Assembly (NCBI RefSeq): GCF_004365915.1
Contig: NZ_SODI01000001.1
Location: forward strand, 806,001-870,000
Length of the DNA: 64,000 bases
Direction: 5' to 3'
Source: Cryobacterium psychrophilum
GTDB lineage: Bacteria; Actinomycetota; Actinomycetes; Actinomycetales; Microbacteriaceae
The notes under the pieces: generated by a model
The model's input: the letters and a program-made list of their open reading frames with translations, nothing else
What the model was told of the DNA's origin: nothing
Database searches by the model: none
Shown: piece by piece, positions 17,913 to 26,597 of the stretch
How positions within the stretch are numbered: position 1 is the stretch's first letter
How the letters are laid out: the number at the start of each line of letters is the position of its first letter
Program-made: the position numbers and the translations under genes

Positions 17913-18881
17913 TCAGCGGCTGGAGGTCTTGCGACGCAGCACGTCGAAGCCAACGGCGACGGCGATGACCAGGCCGATGACGACCTGCTGCCAGAACGAC
18001 GTGACGTTGAGTAGGTTGAGTCCGTTGCGAATGACGACGAGCACGAGGGCGCCGATGAACGTACCCGAAATGCGGCCCACGCCGCCCGCCAGGGAGGCTC
18101 CACCGATGACCACGGCGGCAATCGCATCGAGCTCGTAGCCGGCAGCGGCCTGCGGTTGGGCGGAGTCGAGCCGGCCCGCCAGGAGCAGGCCGGCGACGGC
18201 GGCGAACAGCCCGGCGAGGGCGAACACCGTCACCGTGATGCGCTTGACCGGCAGCCCGGAGAGACGGGCCGCTTCGGCGTTACCGCCCACGGCGTACATT
18301 GACCGGCCGATGACCGTTCGATTGAGAACGAACGACGCGATAAGGGCGGTACCGATCAGAACGATGATGGGCATCGGGATCGGGCCGAGGTCGCCGCCGA
18401 GGAACGAGACTTCGGGCGAGGTCGAGATCGGCCGTCCGTCAGAGATCACCAGGGTGAGTCCTCGAGCAACGCTGAGCATGGCCAGCGTGGCGATGAAGGA
18501 GGGGAGCTTGCCGTAGGCGCTTGCCAGGCCGTTGACCGTGCCGATCACCAGTCCGGTGACGAGTCCGCCGACCAGCGCCATCCAGCCGGGCAGCCCCGCG
18601 CTGGCGAAGAACCAGCCCGACACGGTGGCCGACAGCGCCGCGACGGAGCCGACCGAGAGGTCGATCCCGCCGGCGACGATGACGAACGTCATTCCGAAGG
18701 CGAGCACAGCGACCGTTGACACCTGAATGCCGATGTTGAGCAGGTTCTGGCCGGTCAAGAAGTTGGGGGTCGCGATGAACAGCGCCAGGCACAGCACAAC
18801 CAGTCCCACGAGGGCGCCGTTGTTGGACAGGAATTTCTTGTAGTCGAAGGAGCGTGCCCGCGCCTGCATGGTGTCGGTCAT
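17913..18881 (-). CDS. rbsC: Ribose ABC transporter permease
   Basis: 322-residue polytopic protein of the RbsC/AraH/XylH family. Typical motifs are GMTFVIVAGGIDLSVGS and the EAARLSGLPVKR coupling loop that contacts the ATPase. About ten hydrophobic segments are visible. The start overlaps the end of rbsA by four bases. It should form the membrane channel with RbsA (energy) and RbsB (capture). Confidence 0.95.
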   Translation of the reverse strand: MTDTMQARARSFDYKKFLSNNGALVGLVVLCLALFIATPNFLTGQNLLNIGIQVSTVAVLAFGMTFVIVAGGIDLSVGSVAALSATVSGWFFASAGLPGWMALVGGLVTGLVIGTVNGLASAYGKLPSFIATLAMLSVARGLTLVISDGRPISTSPEVSFLGGDLGPIPMPIIVLIGTALIASFVLNRTVIGRSMYAVGGNAEAARLSGLPVKRITVTVFALAGLFAAVAGLLLAGRLDSAQPQAAAGYELDAIAAVVIGGASLAGGVGRISGTFIGALVLVVIRNGLNLLNVTSFWQQVVIGLVIAVAVGFDVLRRKTSSR

Positions 18882-20419
18882 CGTCGAACCTTCTTCTCTG
18901 CGTCGTCTGTGGCTGTCTCGGTCTCGAGCGCATCCCGGGTGGCAAGCGTCATGATTTCGTCCTGGCTGGTGTTGGCCGTGATCAGCTCGCCGGCCAGCCG
19001 GCCGTCACGCATGACCAGGATGCGGTCGCTCATGCCGATCAGTTCCGGAAGTTCGCTGGAGACCATGACAATCGCACCGCCGGCCGCGGTGATCTCGTTC
19101 ATGAGCTCATAGATCTCGACCTTGGCGCCCACATCAACCCCGCGGGTCGGTTCATCGAGCAGCAGCACTGTCGATGCGGCGAGGATCCACCGGCCGAAGA
19201 CCGCCTTCTGCTGGTTGCCTCCGGACAGCGATCCGATGGGCTGGTCGATGCTGTTCATGCGGATCCGCAGCGTGTCTGCGACGCTTGTCGCCCGCTCCCG
19301 CTGTCCGGCAAAGTCGGCGAGGCCGAGCCGTGCCGTGGAGGCGAGCGTGGCGTAGCCGAGGTTGTCGTTGACGGATGCGTCGAGCACGAGCCCCTGCACC
19401 TTGCGGTCCTCGGGCACATGGCCGATCCCGGCGGCGATGGCGGCGCGCACGTTTCCCTTGGGCAGGAGCGTGTCCCCTACCCGCACCGTGCCGGAGTCGT
19501 AGCGGTCGGCGCCCGCAATCGCGCGGATCACCTCGGTGCGTCCGGCCCCGACGAGTCCGGCGATGCCGAGCACCTCTCCGGCCCGCAGGCCGAAGCTGAT
19601 GCCCTCGAAGCGGCCCTTCGCCGTGAGCGAATCAACGGTCAGCACCACGGCGGTCGTGTCGCTTTCGGTCAGGCGCCGGGGGAACTGGTCGTCGATGCTG
19701 CGCCCCACCATAAGTGTGACCAGGTCGGCTTCGGGTGTCGATGCCGGCACCTCGGCGACGAATTCACCGTCGCGCAGCACGGTGATGGAATCGCCGATTT
19801 CACCGATCTCATCGAGGTGATGACTGATGAACAGCATCCCAACGCCGTGGCTGCGCAGGTCGTTGACGACTCGGAACAGTCTGTCGGTTTCGGTTCTGGT
19901 CAACGCGGCGGTCGGCTCATCCAGAATCAGAATGCGAGCGTTGATGCTGAGTGCCTTGGCAATCTCGACGAGCTGCTGGCGTGCGATTCCCAGCTCCCCC
20001 ACCCGGGTATCGACATCCATGTCCAAGCCGATCAGCTGCAGCGCGGCGCGAGCCTGGCGACGCAGCTCCTTGCGGTCGACCAGGCCAAACCTGGTGGGGA
20101 ATCGGCCCATCATGACGTTCTCGGCGATGGTCAACGACGCAACCAGATTGAGTTCCTGGTGAATGGTCGCGATGCCGAGAGCTTCGGCCGCCCGAGTGTT
20201 CGGCAGGTGCACGGCGGTTCCGTCGACCAGGATGTCCCCGGCGTCCGGCTGGTAGACGCCAGCCATCATCTTGATCAGGGTGGACTTGCCTGCGCCATTC
20301 TCACCGAGCAGCACCTGCACCTTCCCCGGGTAGACGTCCACGGTGACGTCACGAATCACGCGGACGGGACCGAAGGATTTGCTCACGTTCTTCAGTGAGA
20401 TGAGCGGCTGCTGGGTCAT
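18878..20419 (-). CDS. rbsA: Ribose ABC transporter ATP-binding protein (two ABC domains)
   Basis: 513 residues with tandem ABC domains, the sugar-importer architecture. Domain 1 has LLGENGAGKSTLIKMMAG (about residues 35-52) and a Walker B ILILDEPTAAL. Domain 2 has a reduced Walker A (GLVGAGRTEV), as is usual in this family, and an intact signature LSGGNQQKAVFGRW with LLLDEPTRGVD. The ATG follows the rbsR stop by one base, with GAGGAAC inside the rbsR end as ribosome-binding site. It powers RbsC. Confidence 0.96.
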   Translation of the reverse strand: MTQQPLISLKNVSKSFGPVRVIRDVTVDVYPGKVQVLLGENGAGKSTLIKMMAGVYQPDAGDILVDGTAVHLPNTRAAEALGIATIHQELNLVASLTIAENVMMGRFPTRFGLVDRKELRRQARAALQLIGLDMDVDTRVGELGIARQQLVEIAKALSINARILILDEPTAALTRTETDRLFRVVNDLRSHGVGMLFISHHLDEIGEIGDSITVLRDGEFVAEVPASTPEADLVTLMVGRSIDDQFPRRLTESDTTAVVLTVDSLTAKGRFEGISFGLRAGEVLGIAGLVGAGRTEVIRAIAGADRYDSGTVRVGDTLLPKGNVRAAIAAGIGHVPEDRKVQGLVLDASVNDNLGYATLASTARLGLADFAGQRERATSVADTLRIRMNSIDQPIGSLSGGNQQKAVFGRWILAASTVLLLDEPTRGVDVGAKVEIYELMNEITAAGGAIVMVSSELPELIGMSDRILVMRDGRLAGELITANTSQDEIMTLATRDALETETATDDAEKKVRR

Positions 20420-20420
20420 G

Positions 20421-21437
20421 TCAGTTCCTCCGTGTGATCGGGCCGGTGGCCGACGAGGCCCGGACGATCAGCTCGCTGGGCAATTGCACCGATGCGGGCC
20501 GACCGCCGGCAATGACCTGCTCGAGCAGGTCGACGGCGATGCGTCCCATGTCTTCGACGCTGTGCGAGACGACGCTCAGCGCGGGGTTCAACAGGGCGAA
20601 CCATTCGATGTCATCGAAGGCGACGAGCGCGATCTGCTCCCCCAGCCGTACGCCGCGACGATTGAGCGTCGCGATCGCTCCGACGGCCATGAGGCTGTCG
20701 GCGGCAAGAATTGCGGTGGGCGGCTCGGTCAGTCCGAGCAGCGCCTCCACGCCAGCCGACCCGCTCTCGGCTTGAAAGTCGCCCTGAAAGATGAGTTGGG
20801 CGTCATGCGGGAGCCCGGCCGAAGCGATCGCTCGCGTGAACGCATCGAGGCGTTCCCGACCGGTCGACACGTCCTGCGGGCCGGCAATGTAGCCAATACG
20901 GGTGTGGCCGACGGCAACGAGGTGCGCCACGGCCTGGCGGATACCGCCATCGCTGTCGGTCGTCACGCTCGGCACGTCGATACCGGCAATCCGGCGGTCA
21001 ACGAAAACCGTGGGGATGCCGCGTTCGATGAGCGAACGGATGCTGCCGCTGCCGTCGCCCTGGGGCGCCACGATGATTCCGTCAACGCGCTGCGAAATCA
21101 TGACGTCGAGGTAGCGGTCCTGCTGGGCGGTCTGCTCGTTGGCGTTGCCGAGCAGGGTTACGTAGCCAGCGCCACGAGCGGCCTGCTCGACCGCGTGGGC
21201 GAGGTCGGCGAAGAACGGGTTGCGGATGTCGGAGACCAGCAGGCCGATGGTGTGGGTGTGGGTCGAGCGCAGTGCTCGCGCTTGTGCGTTGGGCCTGAAA
21301 TCGAGTTGCCGCACCGCTGCGGCCACGCTTTCCCGGGATTCGGGGGAAGTCGCCGGGTTTCCGGAGAGAACCCGCGATGCGGTTGCCGCGGACACACCGG
21401 CCAGAGCGGCCACGTCCTTGATTGTTGTCACGCTCAC
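20421..21437 (-). CDS. rbsR: LacI-family repressor of the ribose operon
   Basis: 338 residues. The N-terminal helix-turn-helix TIKDVAALAGVSAATASRVL and hinge RPNAQARALRS are typical LacI-family features, followed by a PBP1-like sugar-binding domain (IGLLVSDIRNPFFADLAHAV). The start is GTG at 21437, with a second GTG two codons on. It is the first gene of the operon, one base ahead of rbsA. Two overlapping palindromes lie 25 bp upstream, so autoregulation with ribose as inducer is the straightforward inference. Confidence 0.93.
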   Translation of the reverse strand: MSVTTIKDVAALAGVSAATASRVLSGNPATSPESRESVAAAVRQLDFRPNAQARALRSTHTHTIGLLVSDIRNPFFADLAHAVEQAARGAGYVTLLGNANEQTAQQDRYLDVMISQRVDGIIVAPQGDGSGSIRSLIERGIPTVFVDRRIAGIDVPSVTTDSDGGIRQAVAHLVAVGHTRIGYIAGPQDVSTGRERLDAFTRAIASAGLPHDAQLIFQGDFQAESGSAGVEALLGLTEPPTAILAADSLMAVGAIATLNRRGVRLGEQIALVAFDDIEWFALLNPALSVVSHSVEDMGRIAVDLLEQVIAGGRPASVQLPSELIVRASSATGPITRRN

Positions 21438-21461
21438 CCGGAATCACTTCATCGTGGTTAT

Positions 21462-21492
21462 CATGGAATCGATTCCATGGAAACGATTCCAT
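21462..21492. promoter_or_regulatory. Double LacI-type operator in front of rbsR
   Basis: CATGGAATCGATTCCATG (21462-21479) is a perfect 18 bp palindrome with the central CG expected for LacI-family sites. Overlapping it by two bases, ATGGAAACGATTCCAT (21477-21492) is the same site with one mismatch. The two centres are 14 bp apart. The position just upstream of rbsR fits repression of the whole rbs operon. Confidence 0.88.
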
Positions 21493-21742
21493 GAGCATAG
21501 GTCGAACGAGGAGCCCGTGTCAAAACGAGCACCGCCCCGCGACCACGGCACCCCTCCCTCGCCAACGAGAACCCGCATGATCCCCGATCAGGCACCAGTG
21601 ACGCTGGGCACCCATCTCCGGGCCGAGGAATGGCCGGTAGGCGGGCTGCGTTGGCGACGAGAACCGGCGTCAGCGCCGCCCGTGAGGGCGCTGGCGGGTT
21701 CGTTTACGGGCTTCGGTCGGCAGAATTACTTACTAAGGTCTA
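21493..21742 (+). other. Gap between ribose operator and DUF222 copy 2: possible gene remnant and hairpin
   Basis: An open frame (GTG at 21517, GAGGAG just upstream, stop at 21751-21753 inside the repeat) would encode 78 residues rich in Pro/Arg with no recognised family. It points away from rbsR and starts right next to the operator, so it may be the stub of a divergent sugar gene cut off where the repeat begins. A ten-pair hairpin with one G-U (21668-21696) could be a terminator. Nothing else is visible here. Confidence 0.35.
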
Positions 21743-23275
21743 TAAAGAAATAGGTGAGCAACTCTCGCGTTTACGTTCGATTCGCGCTAAAATGGGGGTA
21801 TGTTCACGACGGTGAAGTCCGGAGCTGAGATGGTCGCCCTGCTACTGCAGGCCGGCGAACTCGTCACGGCCGCCCTCGCCGGAGTGCAATTCGCACTCCT
21901 GGACGACGATGCGGCGCTGGCCGTGATGGGCGCGTTGGAGGCCGTGGGGCGTCGGGTGGATGGTGGCCGGATCAGCTCCGCGGCCCATGTCGGGTTTCGC
22001 GCCGATTCCGGCCTCGGTCATGACTCGCTCGCGTGGAAGAACGGATGCCGCGGCAAGTTCGAACTGATCACCGGGGTGACGCGTATCTCGAGTAGCGAGG
22101 CGAAGCGGCGGATGCGCCTCGGCGGCACCATCACCGGAGTCTCGTCCGCGACCAGCGGCCTGGTCGGGCAAGTCATGCCGGTGCGGCACCCCGCCGTCGC
22201 CGAGAGTCTGGCCGCCGGGGAACTCGGCATCGACGCCGCCGACGTCATCGTCACCGCACTGGAACAGATTTCGACCCGGGTCGCCCCGGACGACCTCGAC
22301 CGGGCCGAACGCGCCCTGGTTGCCTCCGCCACCGGGGCGATCACCCCCGAGACCGAAGGACTCCCGGGTGCCGGGATCGCGTTCAGTGCCGACCTCATTC
22401 GGGCGCAGGCCCACGAATGGGCGGCGATGCTCGACCCCGATGGGGCGGCGCCCAGCGACGACAAGACCGCCGCGAAGAGCACGTTCGGGTTCGGGCTCCT
22501 GCGGGATGGGCTGTATCCGCTGCGCGGCGGTGTGACGCCCGACCTTCGCGGCGTGATGAACGGGGTGTTCAACACGTTCCTCAGTGCCCACGCGGCACCG
22601 GCGTTTCCGTCGGCGGAGGACCAGGCGCGCCTGGAGGCCGGGGAACTCATCCCCGGCGCCGAAGAAGCCGTCGATGACCGTACCGGCGGCGAGAAGTGCG
22701 CCGACATTCTGCGGGCGGTGTTCGAGAAGACCGCGCGTGACCCGAAAACCCCGACCATGGGCGGCGCGGCGCCCGTCGTGATGGTGCACGTGAACGCCCG
22801 CGACCTGAAGAACGGTCGCGGCGTCGGCTGGATCGACGGCGTGGACGCCCCGATCAGCCTTCGCAGCGTAAACCAGCGGCTGTGCGCGGGCGGCTACCAG
22901 CAGGTCATCATCGGCGACGACGGCCACGTACTGCACCTGGGAGCGAAGGAACGATTCTTCAGCCCCGCCCAGCGCCGCGCGATCGCCGCCCGCGACGGCG
23001 GCTGCGTCATCCCCGGCTGCAAAATCGCGGCCGCCTGGTGCGAGGTGCACCACGTGATCCCGTGGCAATCCCACGGACTGACCGACGTGGAAAACGGTGT
23101 TCTGTTGTGCTGGTTCCACCACCACACCATCGACACCGCCGGGTGGGACATTCGAATGATCAACGGGAGGCCCCACCTGCGCGGCCCCGTACTCTTCGAC
23201 CCCACCCGAACCTGGCGACCCGCCGCCGCACACCGCGCCAACACACCCAGCAGTGACCCGCCGTGGCTCAGATCC
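21743..23275 (+). repeat. Direct repeat copy 2 (DUF222/HNH gene with its leader)
   Basis: Second copy of the 1.53 kb unit at 13992-15524, with the identical leader TAGGTGAGCAACTCTCGCG at 21751. Unique DNA resumes about six bases before the stop codon. The two copies bracket the rbs operon as direct repeats, so recombination between them would delete it. Confidence 0.9.
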
Positions 23276-23281
23276 AGATAG
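21800..23281 (+). CDS. DUF222 / 13E12-repeat family HNH endonuclease, copy 2
   Basis: 493 residues, differing from copy 1 at roughly ten positions: ALLDDDAALAV for SLLDDDDALSV near residue 32, His for Asn in SSAAHVGF, HGL for QGK near the HNH motif, and the last few residues. DUF222 domain followed by an intact HNH site (CEVHHVIPW, FHHHTID). The upstream leader is the same as for copy 1, so both are probably expressed alike. Convergent with ispG, from which it is separated by a nested hairpin. Confidence 0.9.
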   Translation: MFTTVKSGAEMVALLLQAGELVTAALAGVQFALLDDDAALAVMGALEAVGRRVDGGRISSAAHVGFRADSGLGHDSLAWKNGCRGKFELITGVTRISSSEAKRRMRLGGTITGVSSATSGLVGQVMPVRHPAVAESLAAGELGIDAADVIVTALEQISTRVAPDDLDRAERALVASATGAITPETEGLPGAGIAFSADLIRAQAHEWAAMLDPDGAAPSDDKTAAKSTFGFGLLRDGLYPLRGGVTPDLRGVMNGVFNTFLSAHAAPAFPSAEDQARLEAGELIPGAEEAVDDRTGGEKCADILRAVFEKTARDPKTPTMGGAAPVVMVHVNARDLKNGRGVGWIDGVDAPISLRSVNQRLCAGGYQQVIIGDDGHVLHLGAKERFFSPAQRRAIAARDGGCVIPGCKIAAAWCEVHHVIPWQSHGLTDVENGVLLCWFHHHTIDTAGWDIRMINGRPHLRGPVLFDPTRTWRPAAAHRANTPSSDPPWLRSR

Positions 23282-23332
23282 TAAGCCGGGTCTTCCTGGC
23301 CCCACTGTCCCCTCCCCCGCAGGCGAAGGTTT

Positions 23333-23382
23333 CCGAACCGGACATCAGCGCCCATTGCGCTGGCCACACGTGTCCGATTCGG
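23333..23382. terminator. Nested hairpin between convergent DUF222 gene and ispG
   Basis: Outer arms CCGAACCGGAC (23333-23343) and GTCCGATTCGG (23372-23382) pair with one mismatch. A second perfect stem CAGCGC/GCGCTG (23346-23351, 23357-23362) lies inside. The location between converging stop codons suggests a bidirectional terminator, although no clear T-run is present. Confidence 0.55.
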
Positions 23383-23394
23383 GACCTCTTGCGG

Positions 23395-24546
23395 CTACTG
23401 GGAGACGCTAACCGTGGGGGAACCGAGCTCGGCGGCGGGCATTTCCGCGGCGAGGCGGTTGGCTTCCTCGATCAGCGTGGCGACGATCTCGGACTCCGGC
23501 ACGGTCTTGATGACCTCACCCTTGACGAAGATCTGGCCCTTGCCGTTGCCGGAGGCCACACCGAGGTCGGCTTCGCGAGCCTCACCCGGTCCGTTGACAA
23601 CGCAACCCATCACGGCAACGCGCAGCGGAACGGTCATGCCCTCAAGGCCGTCCGTCACATCGTTCGCGAGCTTGTACACGTCGACCTGGGCGCGTCCACA
23701 GCTGGGGCACGACACGATCTCAAGCTTGCGCTCGCGCAGGTTGAGCGACTGCAGAATCTGCAGGCCCACCTTGATCTCCTCCGCAGGAGGCGCGCTGAGG
23801 GACACGCGAATGGTGTCGCCGATGCCCTCCCCGAGCAGGATGCCGAACGCCGTGGCGCTCTTAATGGTGCCCTGGAACGACGGCCCGGCCTCGGTCACAC
23901 CGAGGTGAAGCGGCCAGTCGCCGCGTTCGGCGAGCATCCGGTAGGCCTTGACCATGATCACCGGGTCGTTGTGCTTGACCGAGATCTTGAAGTCGTGGAA
24001 GTCGTGATCCTCGAACAGGCTCGCCTCCCAGACGGCGCTCTCCACGAGCGCCTCCGGGGTGGCCTTGCCGTACTTCTGCAGCAGGCTGGGCTCGAGCGAA
24101 CCGGCGTTCACGCCGATGCGCAGGCTCACGCCAGCGGCCTTGGCTGCGGCGGCGATCTTGCCCACCTGGTCGTCGAACTTACGGATGTTGCCCGGATTCA
24201 CTCGAACGGCCGCGCAGCCCGCGTCAATGGCCGCGAAGACGTAGTTCGGCTGAAAGTGAATGTCAGCAATGACCGGGATCTGGCTCTTCTTCGCAATGAT
24301 CGACAAGACCTCGGCGTCATCACGGGTGGGAACGGCCACGCGCACAATGTCGCATCCGCTCGCCGTGAGTTCGGCGATCTGCTGCAACGTCGCGTTGATG
24401 TTGGTCGTCTGCGTGGTCGTCATCGATTGAACGCTCACCTGAGCGTCACCACCGACGAGGACCTTACCGACCTTGATCTGGCGGGACTTGCGTCTCGGAG
24501 CGAGTATCTCGGGTACTTTGGGCATTCCCAAATTGATTGCAGCCAC
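23395..24546 (-). CDS. ispG: 4-hydroxy-3-methylbut-2-en-1-yl diphosphate synthase (flavodoxin)
   Basis: Penultimate iron-sulfur enzyme of the MEP isoprenoid pathway. 383 residues from a GTG start. The N-terminal TIM-barrel domain has [16 protein letters not shown] and [16 protein letters not shown]. The C-terminal 4Fe-4S domain has [10 protein letters not shown] and [14 protein letters not shown], whose cysteines ligate the cluster. It starts 9 bp after the stop of an alpha/beta hydrolase. dxr and rseP, which in many actinobacteria sit directly upstream, are here 8-13 kb away on the same strand. Confidence 0.97.
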   Translation of the reverse strand: MAAINLGMPKVPEILAPRRKSRQIKVGKVLVGGDAQVSVQSMTTTQTTNINATLQQIAELTASGCDIVRVAVPTRDDAEVLSIIAKKSQIPVIADIHFQPNYVFAAIDAGCAAVRVNPGNIRKFDDQVGKIAAAAKAAGVSLRIGVNAGSLEPSLLQKYGKATPEALVESAVWEASLFEDHDFHDFKISVKHNDPVIMVKAYRMLAERGDWPLHLGVTEAGPSFQGTIKSATAFGILLGEGIGDTIRVSLSAPPAEEIKVGLQILQSLNLRERKLEIVSCPSCGRAQVDVYKLANDVTDGLEGMTVPLRVAVMGCVVNGPGEAREADLGVASGNGKGQIFVKGEVIKTVPESEIVATLIEEANRLAAEMPAAELGSPTVSVSQ

Positions 24547-24555
24547 GGGTTCAGC

Positions 24556-25620
24556 CTACTCGTCGCTCTGGGAAAGAACCTGCAGCAGGGCCTGCAGAGT
24601 AGCGGCCGGGTGCTCCAGGTGCGGCGAGTGTCCGCAATCAGCCAGCTCGAGCTCGGTCGTGGCACCGCCCTGTGCCTCGTACGCGGCCAGCACCGCGCGA
24701 GTCTGCTGGATCATCGGCTGGGGCGGCGCCGTGTCGGCTCCGGGCCAGCCCGGAATCACCCCGAGCTGCCCCAGGAAGTTCAGGTCGAAATACGAGGTGT
24801 CCGACACGATCACATCATCACTGCCGTGCACCCACAGAATGGGCGGTTTGTCGGCCAGTTCGGAGATCGCGCTCGTGTTGAAGTACTGCGGTGCCATGGT
24901 GTTGAGCACGCCGCCGGTGCCGGGGGCGAAGCCGGGCCAGTTCGTCGAGGCGAGGGAGTCGCCCGGGTAATTGTCGGGGCCGGTGGCCGTCATGAGCATC
25001 GACTCAACCCACACGTCGTCATGGTCCGAGCTGAACGGCGGCTTGACGTACGCGGTCTGGTACACGGTACGCGGGCTTGTCTGCGCCTCAGCCGTGCGGT
25101 CGTGCGCGTTCAGCCGAGTGATGAAGTCCGGGTTGGCACCACCCGCGCCCGTTCCGGCGTCGTCCAGGTTCAGCCGCACCCCCTCGGCACCGCGAGTGCC
25201 GCCGAAACCGTAGGGCGAGACGGGCGCCACCAGGGTCAGGCTTCGAACGGATGCCGGGTGATCGAGCAAGAACTGCATCACCACTCCCCCGCCCATGCTC
25301 CACCCCACGAAATGCGCCCGGTCGACACCAATCTGCGCCAGCACCGACGCGACATCGTCGGCGAAGTCACTGAGGCCACGTGTGGCATCGACCGGCAGGG
25401 TCTCGCTTGTTCCGAAGCCGCGCAGGTCGATCGCCAAAGCCCGCACGGTGCGCGGCAGAGCCAGCATCATCGGTTGCCAGAACAGCGACGACGACACGTT
25501 GCCGTGAATGAAGACCACGGTTTCGGTCGGTGCTGTTGCGGGCCGCTCCAGCACCCCGGCCGACAGTCGTGGTGTGGTGATCGTGTGTTGCGTGATTCCG
25601 TCGAAAATTGTGTTGGTCAT
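24556..25620 (-). CDS. Alpha/beta hydrolase
   Basis: 354 residues. Oxyanion segment VVFIHGNVSSSLFW, nucleophile elbow GWSMGGG (Ser about residue 107), an acid in WVHGSDDVIV and catalytic His in CGHSPHLEHP near the C-terminus: a complete triad. The ATG at 25620 has AGAGAGGAC nine bases upstream. It is the last gene of a set with a second hydrolase, TetR, CoA ligase and transporter remnants. Substrate unknown; an ester or lactone of the kind the linked CoA ligase would activate is a guess. Confidence 0.85.
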   Translation of the reverse strand: MTNTIFDGITQHTITTPRLSAGVLERPATAPTETVVFIHGNVSSSLFWQPMMLALPRTVRALAIDLRGFGTSETLPVDATRGLSDFADDVASVLAQIGVDRAHFVGWSMGGGVVMQFLLDHPASVRSLTLVAPVSPYGFGGTRGAEGVRLNLDDAGTGAGGANPDFITRLNAHDRTAEAQTSPRTVYQTAYVKPPFSSDHDDVWVESMLMTATGPDNYPGDSLASTNWPGFAPGTGGVLNTMAPQYFNTSAISELADKPPILWVHGSDDVIVSDTSYFDLNFLGQLGVIPGWPGADTAPPQPMIQQTRAVLAAYEAQGGATTELELADCGHSPHLEHPAATLQALLQVLSQSDE

Positions 25621-25673
25621 TAGGAAGTCCTCTCTGACTTCTCGGGGTACCAGGTGGTGCTCGGCCAATCATG

Positions 25674-26597
25674 TCAGGCCGGGTGCGTGTGCTCCGTGAC
25701 AACGGAAGCCACCTGTTCGGCCCCGCGTTCTGACATGACGATTGTGTAGTGGTTGACGCCCTCGACCTCGTGCGCCCGAAACGTCGGCATCCGCGCGACC
25801 GCAGCATCGACCGCGGCACGCGCATACAGCGCGGTCGGCTCGTTCAGCAGCCCGCGCGGCGCCCGCAGAAAGTCGATCGGCAGGCTCAACCCGGCGAGGG
25901 CCTCCGCATACCCGCCGGAGCCGTTGAGCTGCGTGACGTTCTCGGCGACGGCCTCGAGCCGGGCCGAAGGATGCAGCTGGGGCGCCGTGCCATCGAGGTC
26001 GTAATTCGCGAAGTCGGCGAGGCGCTGTGACCAGTCACCGGCAAAGGCCGGGTGTGCCTGCCAGAACTGGGCGTACGTCTCGCGGCTGGGAAATACTTGG
26101 GACAGGCGCTCCACCGCAGGGCCGAGCATCCGGATCGGATCGATACCCTCCTCGTGCGGAATCGGCAGGCCCCCGTCAACGAGCACAAGCGATTCAACCC
26201 GATCGGGGTGCAGGTGAGCGAGCCACACGGCGACGAACGCACCCATCGAATGCCCGACCACGACCACCCGTTCGACCTCGAGAAAATCGAGCGCCACGGC
26301 CAGGTCATCGGCCTGGTGGCGGAGACCATACGGTCCCGGCAGGCCGTTGCTGCGCGCCCGCCCGCGCAGGTCGGGTGCGATCACCCGGGTGCCGGGCAGT
26401 TGCGCGGCCAGCCACGGCCAGGACAGGTGCGAGGCAGTGATGCCGTGCACCGCGAGCACGGCCGTGCCGTCGCTCTCGGCGGCACGCCACTGGCCGCCGA
26501 AGAGATCGCCGCCGTCGACCGGCGCCTGGAACGCGCTGTAGCCTGGCGCCTGAACGCCACCGCCTGAGCCGTTGCCGGTCGCGATCAGGTCAGTCAT
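25674..26597 (-). CDS. Alpha/beta hydrolase
   Basis: 307 residues with AVLAVHGITASHLSW, PDLRGRARSNGLPGPYG, the nucleophile motif VVVGHSMGAFVAVW (Ser about residue 117) and a C-terminal His in VEGVNHYTIVMSE, giving an intact catalytic triad. The ATG at 26597 overlaps the end of the TetR gene by eight bases with GAGG upstream, so it is translated with it. Not closely similar to its neighbour at 24556, so not a recent tandem duplicate. Substrate unknown. Confidence 0.85.
   Translation of the reverse strand: MTDLIATGNGSGGGVQAPGYSAFQAPVDGGDLFGGQWRAAESDGTAVLAVHGITASHLSWPWLAAQLPGTRVIAPDLRGRARSNGLPGPYGLRHQADDLAVALDFLEVERVVVVGHSMGAFVAVWLAHLHPDRVESLVLVDGGLPIPHEEGIDPIRMLGPAVERLSQVFPSRETYAQFWQAHPAFAGDWSQRLADFANYDLDGTAPQLHPSARLEAVAENVTQLNGSGGYAEALAGLSLPIDFLRAPRGLLNEPTALYARAAVDAAVARMPTFRAHEVEGVNHYTIVMSERGAEQVASVVTEHTHPA

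Noticed and set aside
17867..18127. N-terminal extension of RbsB reading back through rbsC
   Set aside because: It overlaps the conserved end of the permease in another frame; ATG 17866 starts a proper signal peptide with a good ribosome-binding site.
13992..23275. Composite transposon carrying the ribose operon
   Set aside because: The flanking repeats encode DUF222/HNH proteins, not transposases, and no terminal inverted repeats or target duplications were seen.
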